Origin: JAWPMV01 sp038527215
Lineage (GTDB): Bacteria; Bacteroidota; Bacteroidia; J057
Reading direction: 5' to 3'
Length of the DNA: 62,630 nucleotides
Assembly: GCA_038527215.1 (NCBI GenBank)
Contig: JBCBGC010000030.1
Location: forward strand, 1 to 62,630
The position numbers and the translations under genes were made by a program. Below the pieces are notes generated by a model. It was not told where the DNA came from, searched no databases, and worked only from the letters and a program-made list of their open reading frames with translations. Positions 35,576 to 44,630 of the stretch are shown here, piece after piece. Each line of letters starts with the position of its first letter. Within the stretch, counting starts at the first letter, position 1.

Positions 35576-37816
35576 ATGGACCATGGGTTATTCTTTCGTC
35601 TTTCTCCTAATTCTATTCCCTCCAAAGGCTTGTGGATGTATGAATACTTGCCTATCTACCAGGAGAACCACTATCCGGTCACTGTTTTTTTGGAATCTAC
35701 GGGGTTAAGATTCTTTTTTAAGGATCAGCATACTCCGGCTCAAACACAGTTACTTTGGTTAAACTTTGCGAATTACCAGAACGTAAAAGGCCCCCTTTCC
35801 TATAATATCAGTAGCCTGCTCCAATATCCACATTTTCGTATTCCCGCTTCCGGGGCCCAGGATTCCCCTGCTATTCATAAGGGGGGCGGGGAAAATGAGG
35901 AAATAGAGAAGGATTACTACTTGAAAAAGAGCAGTGAGATTCCCCTTTCATTTAAAAACACTTTTCCACCTGCAACCCTGAATCATATTTATCATGATCC
36001 TGTAGAGCCAGGACGTGATCCAAAACTATGGGCTATCGACTTGCCTACGTTGTTACTGGATCTTTTGTATGACTTTCAATACAGCGAAGTATTCAGGTTC
36101 TCATCCCGCTTCAATTCACTGGCTAGAGTGATCCAATCTAATCCAGTATGGAACTGCATGTTGCTAAAGGCGCGTTATTATTACGCCAAGCATAAATTTG
36201 AGCATTATAAAGCAGAAAAGGCACAGCAGGAAGCGTCGACCACCGATCCGGATGACAGATATTTGACGGAACTAAGAAACGAATTTAACGCTGCTACTTC
36301 TATTTGGGCCGATACCATCATTCAGGATCAGTCTGCCGAAGTCATGGCGTTCACGGCCTGGTTTGCCAAACCCGAAATGGAATTATTCCGAGTGGCCGGC
36401 GGGGTATGCGATACCCGCATAGATGAGGCGAGCTTCAAAGCCTATTATGACTTTGAAGAAATGGAGGAAAAGGGTTTGCCAAAGAAATTCTACCAATATG
36501 CTCGGTTCGGAAATTACGAAGGGGTAAGGCGAAATAATCCTGCTAAAACTGAATCGCTCCCACAGAAGGATTCCCATATCTCTCCTTCAAACCAAACCGA
36601 CGCTTCTCCTCCTTCCTCGAAGGAGGGTCGCGCAAAAAAGCAGCCTCCCCTGCTACCCTACTTATTAGCCGTCGTGCTGAACTTTTTTGAAAACATGGCC
36701 AAAAAGTTCCAAGTCTGGTGGTGGGTAGCCCAGGAAGAGCTATCTAACTTCTGGAATATTTTCACCCGTCGCCGACTGATCCTTAATTATGAGGAAACGA
36801 CGGATTGGTTGCTGAAAAGATTCTCCTTTTTCAAAGCCTGGGTGATTGCTGTACCTGCGATGGCAACGCTTTTCTTTCTTATTTCTTTGGTACTCTTAAT
36901 TCTCCATTGGCAAAACCCAGGCGATAATGGGTGGAAATGGCCCGCTTTAAGCCTGTTAACGGCTGTTCTTTTCACTTCCTTATACGGGCGGGGATTTGTC
37001 CCTTTTTTAATGTTTTTATCTCCCAGGCTGATTTTTACCTTATTGGGAGCCTGGATGTTTTTCCCTTTTCTGGGAGAGACAAATATTACCTCCTACTTTG
37101 TGTCTCCGATATGGCGCATTTTGGCCATAGGAATTATCCTGCTTTACATAACCATAGAACTCCGAACACAAAACTTTTATTTCGGGGATATAACCCTGGT
37201 TTTCCGAAGCGTGTTAATGCTGTTCATTGCAGTCTTCTACATCACCCTCATTGGGGTGGTCACAATTCAGGAAACCCTGCCTTCCAAACTCCAGGAAGAG
37301 AAAAAAGTACTGTCTTTCCTTCAGGAGAAAATGAAAAAAAACCAATTGTATTATGAAGATGAAGTCATTTCTCAAAGGGTATATCTCAGTCTGTCAAAAC
37401 CTGACAGAACGCAATACTTTCAGGATTATATCAGTAAGGGAGAGAAATTTCAATTGCCTGAAAAAGCTAGGCTGACGCCAATACTGGATACATTAGTGAA
37501 AAGCATTAACGCTGCTCCCCTCCTATCAACTTACACTATGAGTAATGCTGAGATAATGCGGATAAAATGGGAGGAGTTCTTAGAAAGTGAAGAGATAGAA
37601 CCCTTTCCCGTAGATTTGAAATTGGGCCCTTTAGAGCATATCAAATATCAGAAGGATGATCGATGGTGCATTGTACGTATTGAGAAGGGTTTCTGGTTTG
37701 GAGGAAAAGACCTCTACATCTTCCCCTACCAACTTATCTACTACGGCATGGTGGTCCTCTTTTTCGGTTTGTTTCTCGGCCTAACCCTCAAAGGCCGCCG
37801 CTTCACCGGCCTCTAG
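35576..37816 (+). CDS. Multi-pass membrane protein, last gene of the operon
   Basis: The 746-residue protein starts seven bases after the preceding stop. About 420 residues of soluble N-terminal region come first, with an unusual Pro/Ser-rich linker near residues 320-360. Then come five or six membrane helices (for example ATLFFLISLVLLILHW, ILAIGIILLYITIEL and LMLFIAVFYITLIGVV), a 130-residue loop, and a final helix (YYGMVVLFFGLFLGLTL). No known channel or transporter motif is seen. As the only membrane-embedded product of the operon it is the likely output or anchoring component; an effect on membrane integrity is possible by analogy with membrane effectors but unproven. Its stop overlaps the convergent amidohydrolase stop in a shared CTAG. 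Confidence 0.7.
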   Translation: MDHGLFFRLSPNSIPSKGLWMYEYLPIYQENHYPVTVFLESTGLRFFFKDQHTPAQTQLLWLNFANYQNVKGPLSYNISSLLQYPHFRIPASGAQDSPAIHKGGGENEEIEKDYYLKKSSEIPLSFKNTFPPATLNHIYHDPVEPGRDPKLWAIDLPTLLLDLLYDFQYSEVFRFSSRFNSLARVIQSNPVWNCMLLKARYYYAKHKFEHYKAEKAQQEASTTDPDDRYLTELRNEFNAATSIWADTIIQDQSAEVMAFTAWFAKPEMELFRVAGGVCDTRIDEASFKAYYDFEEMEEKGLPKKFYQYARFGNYEGVRRNNPAKTESLPQKDSHISPSNQTDASPPSSKEGRAKKQPPLLPYLLAVVLNFFENMAKKFQVWWWVAQEELSNFWNIFTRRRLILNYEETTDWLLKRFSFFKAWVIAVPAMATLFFLISLVLLILHWQNPGDNGWKWPALSLLTAVLFTSLYGRGFVPFLMFLSPRLIFTLLGAWMFFPFLGETNITSYFVSPIWRILAIGIILLYITIELRTQNFYFGDITLVFRSVLMLFIAVFYITLIGVVTIQETLPSKLQEEKKVLSFLQEKMKKNQLYYEDEVISQRVYLSLSKPDRTQYFQDYISKGEKFQLPEKARLTPILDTLVKSINAAPLLSTYTMSNAEIMRIKWEEFLESEEIEPFPVDLKLGPLEHIKYQKDDRWCIVRIEKGFWFGGKDLYIFPYQLIYYGMVVLFFGLFLGLTLKGRRFTGL

Positions 37817-39489
37817 TCCCCCTTCCAACCCGGCCCTTTCACAAAGCGGCCGGGGGTAGCACCGGTATGCTCACCGTTAGCTACCACCTGCTCGCCATTG
37901 ACCCAGACGTGGTGCATACCGGTGGCGTATTGGTGGGGTTTGGCGAAGGTGGCGTGGTCTTGAATGGAGTCTGGGTCGAAGACCAGCACATCGGCATAGT
38001 AGCCGGGTTTGAGGAGGCCGCGCCGGTCGATTTTGAGGTTGCTGGCGGGCGGGGCGGAGAGCTTGTGTACGGCTTCTTCCAGGGGGATGACTTGTTCTTC
38101 CCGCACGTACTTTCCCAGCAAACGGGCAAAGTTCCCATAGGCGCGTGGGTGGGGATTGGAGAGCAGAAATACGCCTTCATTGGCCATGGCGCCTGCATCT
38201 GAACCGAAGCTCATGTAAGGGAGCTTCATTTGTCGTTGGACATTTTCTTCCGACATCAGGAAATAGACCGTCCCGACCCGACTGCCATCCTCAATTACCA
38301 GGTCCATGATGGTCTCTTCCGGATCGGTGCCCCGCATCGCGGCTACTTCAGCCAGGGTTTTGCCGGTGAGGGGTTTGAGGTCATCGTTCTTGAAGCCGAC
38401 GAGCAGGACATTCTCGGGAGAACCAGCGGAGTAATACAGGTTTTCCCAGGCCATGGCATCGGTCTTCATTTCTGCTTTGACCCGTTGGCGGATGGCTGGG
38501 TCTCTGAGGCGTTGGGCCCAGGCAGCATAGCCTCCTTCCTGTACCCAGGGAGGCATAGCCGCATCCAGCCCGGTAGCGCCCGCGATATAGGTATACATAT
38601 CGGTCGTCAGGTCAATGCCCGCGGCCCGGGCACTGTCGATCTTGGCGATCATCTGATCTATTTTGTCCCAATTCTGTTTACCCGCTGCTTTCAAGTGGTA
38701 AATCTCCGCTGCGATATTGCCCTCACTGGCAATGCGAATGACCTCATCCATGGCAGCCAGGATGTTATTGCCTTCGCTACGCATATGAGTGATATAGCGC
38801 CCGCCGTATTCCCCCGCTACCTGACATAAGGCAATCAACTCCTCAGTTTGGGCATAGAAGGCCGGGGCATAAATCAGCGAAGAGCCTACGCCCATGGCCC
38901 CTTCTTCCATGGCCAGGCGCACATGTTCCTGCATCCGCTTGAGTTCTTCTTCGGTAGGCGGCCGGTTGGTTCCTCCGATTTCCAGGATTCGTGCCGTGGT
39001 GGCGCCCACAAAAGAGGCGACATTCGGAGAAACCCCTTTGTCTTCGAGGTGTTGTAGGTATTCGCCTAAGGTATTCCAGGGGATGTCAAATTTGAGATCA
39101 CCTTGCCCACGGATCAGGTCGGCTTTGACTTCCTCATTGAGGGGACCCATGGACCACCCTTCGCCCATGACCTCTAAGGTTACGCCTTGCAGGATATCGC
39201 TCATGCCTCTCCCGTCAACCAGGAGACTCTCCGTAGCCCAACTGAGCATGTTAATAAAACCAGGACTTACGGCCTTGCCTTGGGCATCTACCTCTTTTGC
39301 TCCGATGACATGCAGGTCAGCCCCTACTGCCGCAATGGTATCTCCTTGAATTGCCACGATTCCCACATAAGGCGGCTGTCCTGAACCATCGTAAATCATT
39401 CCGTTTCGGATGACTAAGGGATAAGGGGTTGGTTCAGGTCGGCAGCTCAATAGGCTGAGGAATAAGAATAGGTAGGCAAAAGATTTCAT
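37813..39489 (-). CDS. Amidohydrolase lipoprotein, D-aminoacylase-like
   Basis: The 558-residue protein has a lipoprotein signal (LFLSLLSCRPEP) and the N-acyl-D-amino-acid deacylase architecture: an N-terminal amidohydrolase sheet (VIRNGMIYDGSGQP), the barrel, and the C-terminal return (LLKPGYYADVLVFDPD). ITHMRSEG, IYHLKAAG and FGSDAGAMANEG keep two His and the catalytic Asp. The first-strand HxH is replaced by NML (GFINMLSW, residues 78-84), and the usual Cys ligand position reads Glu (VMGEGW). The metal site is therefore rearranged, so substrate and activity cannot be assumed. It faces the periplasm or outer membrane. Confidence 0.85.
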   Translation of the reverse strand: MKSFAYLFLFLSLLSCRPEPTPYPLVIRNGMIYDGSGQPPYVGIVAIQGDTIAAVGADLHVIGAKEVDAQGKAVSPGFINMLSWATESLLVDGRGMSDILQGVTLEVMGEGWSMGPLNEEVKADLIRGQGDLKFDIPWNTLGEYLQHLEDKGVSPNVASFVGATTARILEIGGTNRPPTEEELKRMQEHVRLAMEEGAMGVGSSLIYAPAFYAQTEELIALCQVAGEYGGRYITHMRSEGNNILAAMDEVIRIASEGNIAAEIYHLKAAGKQNWDKIDQMIAKIDSARAAGIDLTTDMYTYIAGATGLDAAMPPWVQEGGYAAWAQRLRDPAIRQRVKAEMKTDAMAWENLYYSAGSPENVLLVGFKNDDLKPLTGKTLAEVAAMRGTDPEETIMDLVIEDGSRVGTVYFLMSEENVQRQMKLPYMSFGSDAGAMANEGVFLLSNPHPRAYGNFARLLGKYVREEQVIPLEEAVHKLSAPPASNLKIDRRGLLKPGYYADVLVFDPDSIQDHATFAKPHQYATGMHHVWVNGEQVVANGEHTGATPGRFVKGPGWKGD

Positions 39490-39544
39490 CTGGCGAGGGT
39501 TGGTTTGCTACCAGAAGGTACGAAATCCTCCGCAAAGCCGGGCC

Positions 39545-40570
39545 TTACGGAGTTGCCAAATCTTCCAATCGATATTCAATGATTCTTTCCCGAAGGTCAA
39601 AAGGGGCCAAATCATTTAGCCCCAAAGATGTTACGGCTACATGCATCAACTCACCCTCCTCTTGGGTCTCTGGCTGACCCTGACGCTTTAGGTAAAAGCT
39701 TCCCGCTTCCAGGAGGACGGATTTGGGCAGCAGGCCGATCAACTCTGAGCCGGTCAGGCGTAAGCCTAACTTTAGGGCCTCCTCACGCACCGCTTCGAAG
39801 GCCACATGTACGGGCGTCTGGTCCAGGCGGGTGAGGTTGCTGGAGACCTGCGCAATGCCGTATTCTTCCACATACCAGCCGATGGCTTTCATGCCGGGGC
39901 AACGCCCCTTTTTGCGCACCTTTTGTCCGCCCTGATCTTGTAAGTAGCCAGATTCCCGGACCTTTCTGGCAATGCGGGAAGCAAGGTGCACCGAACGAGT
40001 ATTGAGGTTGAAATTATAGGCGGCTAAAAAGGGCCGCGCCCCAATGACCGTTTGGCCAGCCTTCTCATGAAAAGTGGCTGGCCCAAAATCCGGTTGCCAA
40101 TCCGGCTGCAGGATTTTTTCCCGAAAGCCTTCATACTCTCCCTTTCGGATGATCGCCAGGTTTTCCCGCTCTGGACGCTGGGCACTGCTCTCATAGAGAT
40201 AAACCGGGATGTTGAGTTCTTCGCCTACCCTGCTGGCCAGGGTTTGTGCATATTGATCTGCCTCTTTGAGGTTTAATCCCGACACCGGGACCAGGGGACA
40301 TACATCTGTAGCTCCCATGCGGGGATGGACGCCTTTATGCTGGCGCATGTCGATCAGTAGACTAGCCTTTTGTATAGCCCTGAAAGCAGCTTCTATGACA
40401 GCTTCAGGTTCTCCCGCCATGGTCATCACTGTGCGATGGGCAGAATAACCAGGATCGACATGGAGTAGATAGCAACCCGGGACCGCTGAAATTTCCGAGG
40501 CGATGGCTTCAATGACTTCCGGCCGTTGGCCCTCACTAAAATTGGGAATGCACTCAAGGATTTTTTCCAT
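39545..40570 (-). CDS. ftcD: Glutamate formimidoyltransferase
   Basis: The 341-residue protein matches the formiminotransferase domains: ECIPNFSEGQRPEVIEAIA at the start, DPGYSAHRTVMTM with the catalytic His, KGVHPRMGATDVCPLVP, GARPFLAAYNFNLNT, and GIAQVSSNLTRLDQTPVH. It moves the formimino group from formiminoglutamate to tetrahydrofolate, the last step of one histidine degradation route. The cyclodeaminase domain of bifunctional FTCD is absent, as in many bacteria. No other hut gene is adjacent. Confidence 0.94.
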   Translation of the reverse strand: MEKILECIPNFSEGQRPEVIEAIASEISAVPGCYLLHVDPGYSAHRTVMTMAGEPEAVIEAAFRAIQKASLLIDMRQHKGVHPRMGATDVCPLVPVSGLNLKEADQYAQTLASRVGEELNIPVYLYESSAQRPERENLAIIRKGEYEGFREKILQPDWQPDFGPATFHEKAGQTVIGARPFLAAYNFNLNTRSVHLASRIARKVRESGYLQDQGGQKVRKKGRCPGMKAIGWYVEEYGIAQVSSNLTRLDQTPVHVAFEAVREEALKLGLRLTGSELIGLLPKSVLLEAGSFYLKRQGQPETQEEGELMHVAVTSLGLNDLAPFDLRERIIEYRLEDLATP

Positions 40571-40666
40571 GCAAAGAAACCGCTGTCAAATTGGAAAAGG
40601 AAAATACCAAAATTTCTCAGAGAATTGCTTGTTGTGGCAAGTTTTTCTAAGAATTCAGTCCCTGCT

Positions 40667-41344
40667 TCATTGTCGCTGTTTTGATCCTTTGCCCAGAGGG
40701 AAAACCACGGCAAATTCGATCATATTCTGCAGATTGAGCTGGGCTTGCAAACCTCGGCTACTGATAAAAACCACTTGTTCACTGTCCTGCACCCCTTCCT
40801 CAATGACATAGCCCAGCACGGGAGAAGAAATCTGTAGGAACCAGGAACGGAAATCTAGCATCAGGCCTACGTAAAGGGCTATCACCGATTGCTCCCCGAC
40901 AATGCGAATGGTATCCTGCGGAGGGAGCAACATACGTAACTGACCTTCTGACCGTGAGTAGGGTGCTTTGAGGCTACCGAGGAAGTACACCCGATCAAAA
41001 AGGGGCTGGAGCACCAGAAATTCCGGAGAAAGGACGAAGCCGTGGGTAAAGTATCGGGACCCAAAGTTTAGGTTGGCGCCAAACAGATATTGGGCTCTGA
41101 AACCGAACCCTAGCCTGGGAAAATCTTTTTGGCCCCTTTTTTCCCAAAAGTATTGTCCCTGAAAGCCTAATGCTAAATTCGTTTGTCCGGCATCATACCT
41201 GAAACCGAGCGGGATACCGCCTAACCACAGGCCATCGGTGGAAGAGAAGGTATTTTGAGAAGGGACGGATAGCTCTTGGCCGAGAAGGCGATTGCCTCCT
41301 GTAACAGAGAGGATGAGGACCGCTAATAACAGAGGTGTTTTCAT
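40667..41344 (-). CDS. Outer-membrane beta-barrel-like protein, paralogue A
   Basis: I place the start at ATG 41344 (MKTPLLLAVLILSVTGG), where a signal peptide begins; the longer frame adds 12 unlikely residues. The 225-residue protein has alternating short beta strands (LALGFQGQYFW, GFGFRAQYLFGANLNFG). It shares its last 170 residues in pattern with the barrel part of the next gene upstream: SPEFLVLQPLFDRVYFLGSL against TPEILLLSPLLENVALVTAL, and a shared closing LQNMIEFAVVF/KDNLVNIMAAFAF. It is probably an outer-membrane or porin-like protein of unknown substrate. Confidence 0.72.
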   Translation of the reverse strand: MKTPLLLAVLILSVTGGNRLLGQELSVPSQNTFSSTDGLWLGGIPLGFRYDAGQTNLALGFQGQYFWEKRGQKDFPRLGFGFRAQYLFGANLNFGSRYFTHGFVLSPEFLVLQPLFDRVYFLGSLKAPYSRSEGQLRMLLPPQDTIRIVGEQSVIALYVGLMLDFRSWFLQISSPVLGYVIEEGVQDSEQVVFISSRGLQAQLNLQNMIEFAVVFPLGKGSKQRQ

Positions 41345-41460
41345 GTTTGAACTGATTTGTGAGGTAGAACAAAAAAACACTGTTGCAACGTGGTCCAGGT
41401 GTGGAAAGGGTGGTCAATCTACCCGAAACCCAGGGCGCCGGGTAGACAGAACCCTTATTG

Positions 41461-42984
41461 TTAAAACGCAAAAGCGGCCATAATGTTAACGAGATTGTCC
41501 TTGTTCAGCCCAAAGGAAAAGGCCTCACTGGTAGAACCCAGATTGGGGTTTCCCTCAGGAGAAACCTTGGTCTGGATCAGGCTGACCACCGGGGCGGTTG
41601 CTTGAATGACCAGGCCATTGAAATTCAAGGCAATGCCTGAGGCGAGTCTTAGGCCCCGGCTGGAGAGGTCATCCCGAAAGGTCATACCTCCACTATCGGT
41701 GTAGGTATTGCCGCCCCACGATAAGGGGGCTTGTAGGGCAGTAACCAAGGCCACGTTCTCCAATAATGGGGAGAGCAAGAGGATTTCGGGGGTGATTTTT
41801 ATGGCTTGGTTGGTGAAGGTGCTAAACTCTGTCTGGTTGCGGGCAAAATCATAGTCTATTCCCAGGCCTACACCCGGGCGGGCCCCACAGGAACCGATGG
41901 AGGCTTGAGGGAAGTACTGCCCCCTAAGGCCGACACAGAGCCCTAGTTCTTCCTGGGCGTAGCCGATACCCCCGGAAAGACCTACCAACAGGCCGTCATC
42001 CCCCGCTGGCAGGAAGGAAATGGGCTCTGTTTCGCCATAATCATAGTTTGCATCCTCGTCATCACTTCCGCAGCATTCCAGCTTGATTTTGTATTCGATG
42101 TAATCACTGATGAAGATGTCTTTGCCTTTCTTGTCCTTGCCTTTGTGGCCGTGGTTGAGAATCTCCACCGAATAACTCTTCAGTTGATTTTTGCAAGGCT
42201 TGTTGGCTGGGTAAGGCTTATCGGCTACTCCTTTAAATACGGCTTTCAAGACCAATTGCCCTTTGCCTTCATCCAGATCTTCCTGATCTAAGGGACTTTC
42301 ATCATCAGGAACCGTTCCGAAGCGGGCAATGCCCGTAGAGGCTATGGTAGGATCACTGTTCTTTTTTCCGAAAACCGAAAGGAAGTCATCCAGGGTGCTG
42401 TTTCCCGGATCAAAGGTCCAAAGGATCCATTTGTCCTTTTTGTCTAGTTTTTCATTTTTCTTGATCAATTCATATAGCTCATAAAGCTGTTCTAACTTTT
42501 TTTCCAGGCGCTTCCCTTCCTCTCCTTTGGGAAAACCCTTCTTCCGTTCTTTCGCGATTTTCTTCTTCATGGAGGACACAAAATCTTTTTTGCCGAGGGC
42601 AGCTTTCAGGAGCTCGAGGACGATTTTGTTGCGAATGGCCTTGGCCAGGCCCACCACCGGAGCGGCGATCATGCTGAAGAGATTGCCAGCAGTGGCGGCA
42701 CTGGCTGCTGCGCCATCATTGAGGTTTTTGCGGAGGATGCCGTGGTTGGCCAGCAGGGAAAGGAGCTCGGCCAGGCAAGCGGGATTCCAGTCCCCTTCAA
42801 TGGTGATGCGGTCATGGTTTTCGATGGCGGCGACAGAACTGACCTGGAATTTGGACTTGAGCTTGAGCAGGTCTTTGCGGATGTCATCCAGGGCTTTGTT
42901 GTGGTCGGCATCCAGTTTCTGGGCGGATACAGGAAGCAAGCAGAGGCCAAAAAAGAGCAGGGTGAAGAGGGCTAGCTGTTTCAT
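41461..42984 (-). CDS. Secreted two-part protein with barrel C-terminus, paralogue B
   Basis: Start at ATG 42984 gives a clean signal peptide (MKQLALFTLLFFGLCLLPVSA). The N-terminal 320 residues are helical and charged (LRKNLNDGAAASAATAGN, KKKIAKERKKGFPKGEEG), followed by a short Cys-containing segment (KLECCGSDDEDANYDYGE). The last 180 residues are a beta-barrel-like domain homologous to the adjacent smaller gene and end in an aromatic residue (VNIMAAFAF), as outer-membrane barrels do. It is likely an outer-membrane protein with a periplasmic helical domain. The function is unknown. Confidence 0.72.
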   Translation of the reverse strand: MKQLALFTLLFFGLCLLPVSAQKLDADHNKALDDIRKDLLKLKSKFQVSSVAAIENHDRITIEGDWNPACLAELLSLLANHGILRKNLNDGAAASAATAGNLFSMIAAPVVGLAKAIRNKIVLELLKAALGKKDFVSSMKKKIAKERKKGFPKGEEGKRLEKKLEQLYELYELIKKNEKLDKKDKWILWTFDPGNSTLDDFLSVFGKKNSDPTIASTGIARFGTVPDDESPLDQEDLDEGKGQLVLKAVFKGVADKPYPANKPCKNQLKSYSVEILNHGHKGKDKKGKDIFISDYIEYKIKLECCGSDDEDANYDYGETEPISFLPAGDDGLLVGLSGGIGYAQEELGLCVGLRGQYFPQASIGSCGARPGVGLGIDYDFARNQTEFSTFTNQAIKITPEILLLSPLLENVALVTALQAPLSWGGNTYTDSGGMTFRDDLSSRGLRLASGIALNFNGLVIQATAPVVSLIQTKVSPEGNPNLGSTSEAFSFGLNKDNLVNIMAAFAF

Positions 42985-43071
42985 AGCGGGGAGCGTTAAT
43001 GGCTGATAGGAAAGGACCAATCTCTCGGAAGAGTTTGCCCTTCTTATAAAATAATCAGCATTCCCCAAAAT

Positions 43072-43119
43072 CGAAAGCCGTGCAAATCAAGGGGTTACCT
43101 GTGACTTGTACGGCTTTCG
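43072..43119 (-). terminator. Long-stem hairpin after the desaturase gene
   Basis: A 14-bp stem (43072-43085 with 43106-43119, one G-U pair) closes a 20-base loop. On the minus strand it lies 52 bases after the desaturase stop and is followed by ATTTT, so it probably ends that transcript. Confidence 0.6.
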
Positions 43120-43171
43120 GAATGAAAAATTGTATTTCGAGATTCGTGTTTTTTTCTAGAAAAAATAAATA

Positions 43172-43915
43172 TCAGGCGGAAACCGGATTCCTGCGCCACT
43201 TGATAATCCCGATGGCGGCCATGCCCTTCATGATAAGATAAGTCGGGTCTACTTCATGCCATTTGACGCCGAAGTTGGGGCGAGATCCATGCTTGTGGTG
43301 GTTGTTGTGATAGCCTTCTCCCATCATGAAGATGTCCACCGGCATGAGGTTGCGGGAAAGGTCGCTCACGTCAAAGTTGCGGTAGCCGATCCGGTGCGCA
43401 AACCAGTTGATGATGGCACCGTGCAAGGGACCCATGATGAAGTGCAGCGGGAGGAGCAGATACCACCAGGCGTTAGGCGCGAAGTAAGCGTAAAAGGCGA
43501 TATAAATTAGTCCCCAGGCAATACGGACGGGAATAGAGTTGGCAAAAACCTCAAAGGATTTCCAGGCAGGGACGCCTTTGGTGAAACGCTCTTCAAAGGG
43601 CACTTTTTCCCAGAATACCTTGGAATATACCGCCTGGGTTTTCAGCATCATGTCAAACAGGTTGTCGGAAAACTTAGGCGAATGCGGATCTTTTTCAGTA
43701 TCGGCATAGGCGTGGTGCATGCGGTGCATGATCCCATAAGCGCGCACCCCAATGTAGGAAGAGCCTTGTCCAATCCATGAAAGGACAAAAAAGACCTTTT
43801 CCCAGGCGGGGGACATGGTGATCATTTTATGCGCGGCATAGCGATGCGCAAAGAAAGTCTGGAAGAAAAGAGAAACGTACCAGTGGAGTATGAAAAAAAT
43901 GATAATGGCCGTCAT
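43172..43915 (-). CDS. Acyl-CoA/fatty acid desaturase
   Basis: The 247-residue membrane protein carries the three His boxes of delta-9-type desaturases: HRYAAHK, HRMHHAYAD and HNNHH. These bind the di-iron centre. The hydrophobic segments between them match the usual four-helix topology and the length is typical of bacterial forms. It introduces a double bond into acyl chains and so adjusts membrane fluidity. The neighbours are unrelated. Confidence 0.93.
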   Translation of the reverse strand: MTAIIIFFILHWYVSLFFQTFFAHRYAAHKMITMSPAWEKVFFVLSWIGQGSSYIGVRAYGIMHRMHHAYADTEKDPHSPKFSDNLFDMMLKTQAVYSKVFWEKVPFEERFTKGVPAWKSFEVFANSIPVRIAWGLIYIAFYAYFAPNAWWYLLLPLHFIMGPLHGAIINWFAHRIGYRNFDVSDLSRNLMPVDIFMMGEGYHNNHHKHGSRPNFGVKWHEVDPTYLIMKGMAAIGIIKWRRNPVSA

Positions 43916-43958
43916 GCGAATGGTGTGAGAGTATTAAGCGTAAGTTTAGGGAAGAAAA

Positions 43959-44453
43959 TTAGGTAGCCGACTGTACCAGCAGCGCGCTGAGTACCAGACT
44001 TAAAAAGGCCATCATGGTAGGAATGTTTTTTGTCCGAATCCACTCAGCTTCTTCTGTACTAATTTCTTCCAGAATGTATTTCATAAGTTCAGGTTGGGGA
44101 TGATCGGGAACGATTTCCTGGAAAAAATTCAGAAAATGTTCCAGCCCCTCCCTTTCGGTTTCTTCGATGATATGCAGACTTTCAGCCTCGACTTTTTGCA
44201 GGTCTTCTTCAGTTACGGCACGTTGAATCAAGCCGCCATCCTTGAGACAGCGCCAGAGGGCGATCCCATGAAAAAGGACAATTTCCTGCTCGTCTTCATT
44301 AAAGTCTTCCTCGCCATATTCCATCAATAATGCCAGGAGAAAGGCCTGATGCTCACCAAATTCATCCAGTAAGCCATCCATTTCTGCTTCGCTCTCCAAG
44401 GCTTCCAATTGGCGGAGGCTGGTATCTACTTGTTCGGGAGAAAGTTTGCTCAT
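43959..44453 (-). CDS. Acidic helical protein of unknown function
   Basis: The 164-residue protein is acidic and helical (EALESEAEMDGLLDEFGE, YGEEDFNEDEQEI) with a hydrophobic C-terminal helix (TMMAFLSLVLSALLVQSAT) that may anchor it in the membrane. No motif is recognised. It lies 43 bases upstream of the desaturase on the same strand and may be co-transcribed with it. Confidence 0.65.
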   Translation of the reverse strand: MSKLSPEQVDTSLRQLEALESEAEMDGLLDEFGEHQAFLLALLMEYGEEDFNEDEQEIVLFHGIALWRCLKDGGLIQRAVTEEDLQKVEAESLHIIEETEREGLEHFLNFFQEIVPDHPQPELMKYILEEISTEEAEWIRTKNIPTMMAFLSLVLSALLVQSAT

Positions 44454-44630
44454 GCTTTGAAATTAACCGCAACAAAGTTAGAAGGTTTTGAGCAATCGCA
44501 CCTCAGGAATATGAGAAAAACGGACTTTAGAAAAAGAGATCAGCATTGCGGCTGGAAAAAATCATTCTGCAAGCTAAATTCGCATGAGCGAGTATCGACG
44601 TTCAGCTAACACAATTTTTTCACTCAGCCT

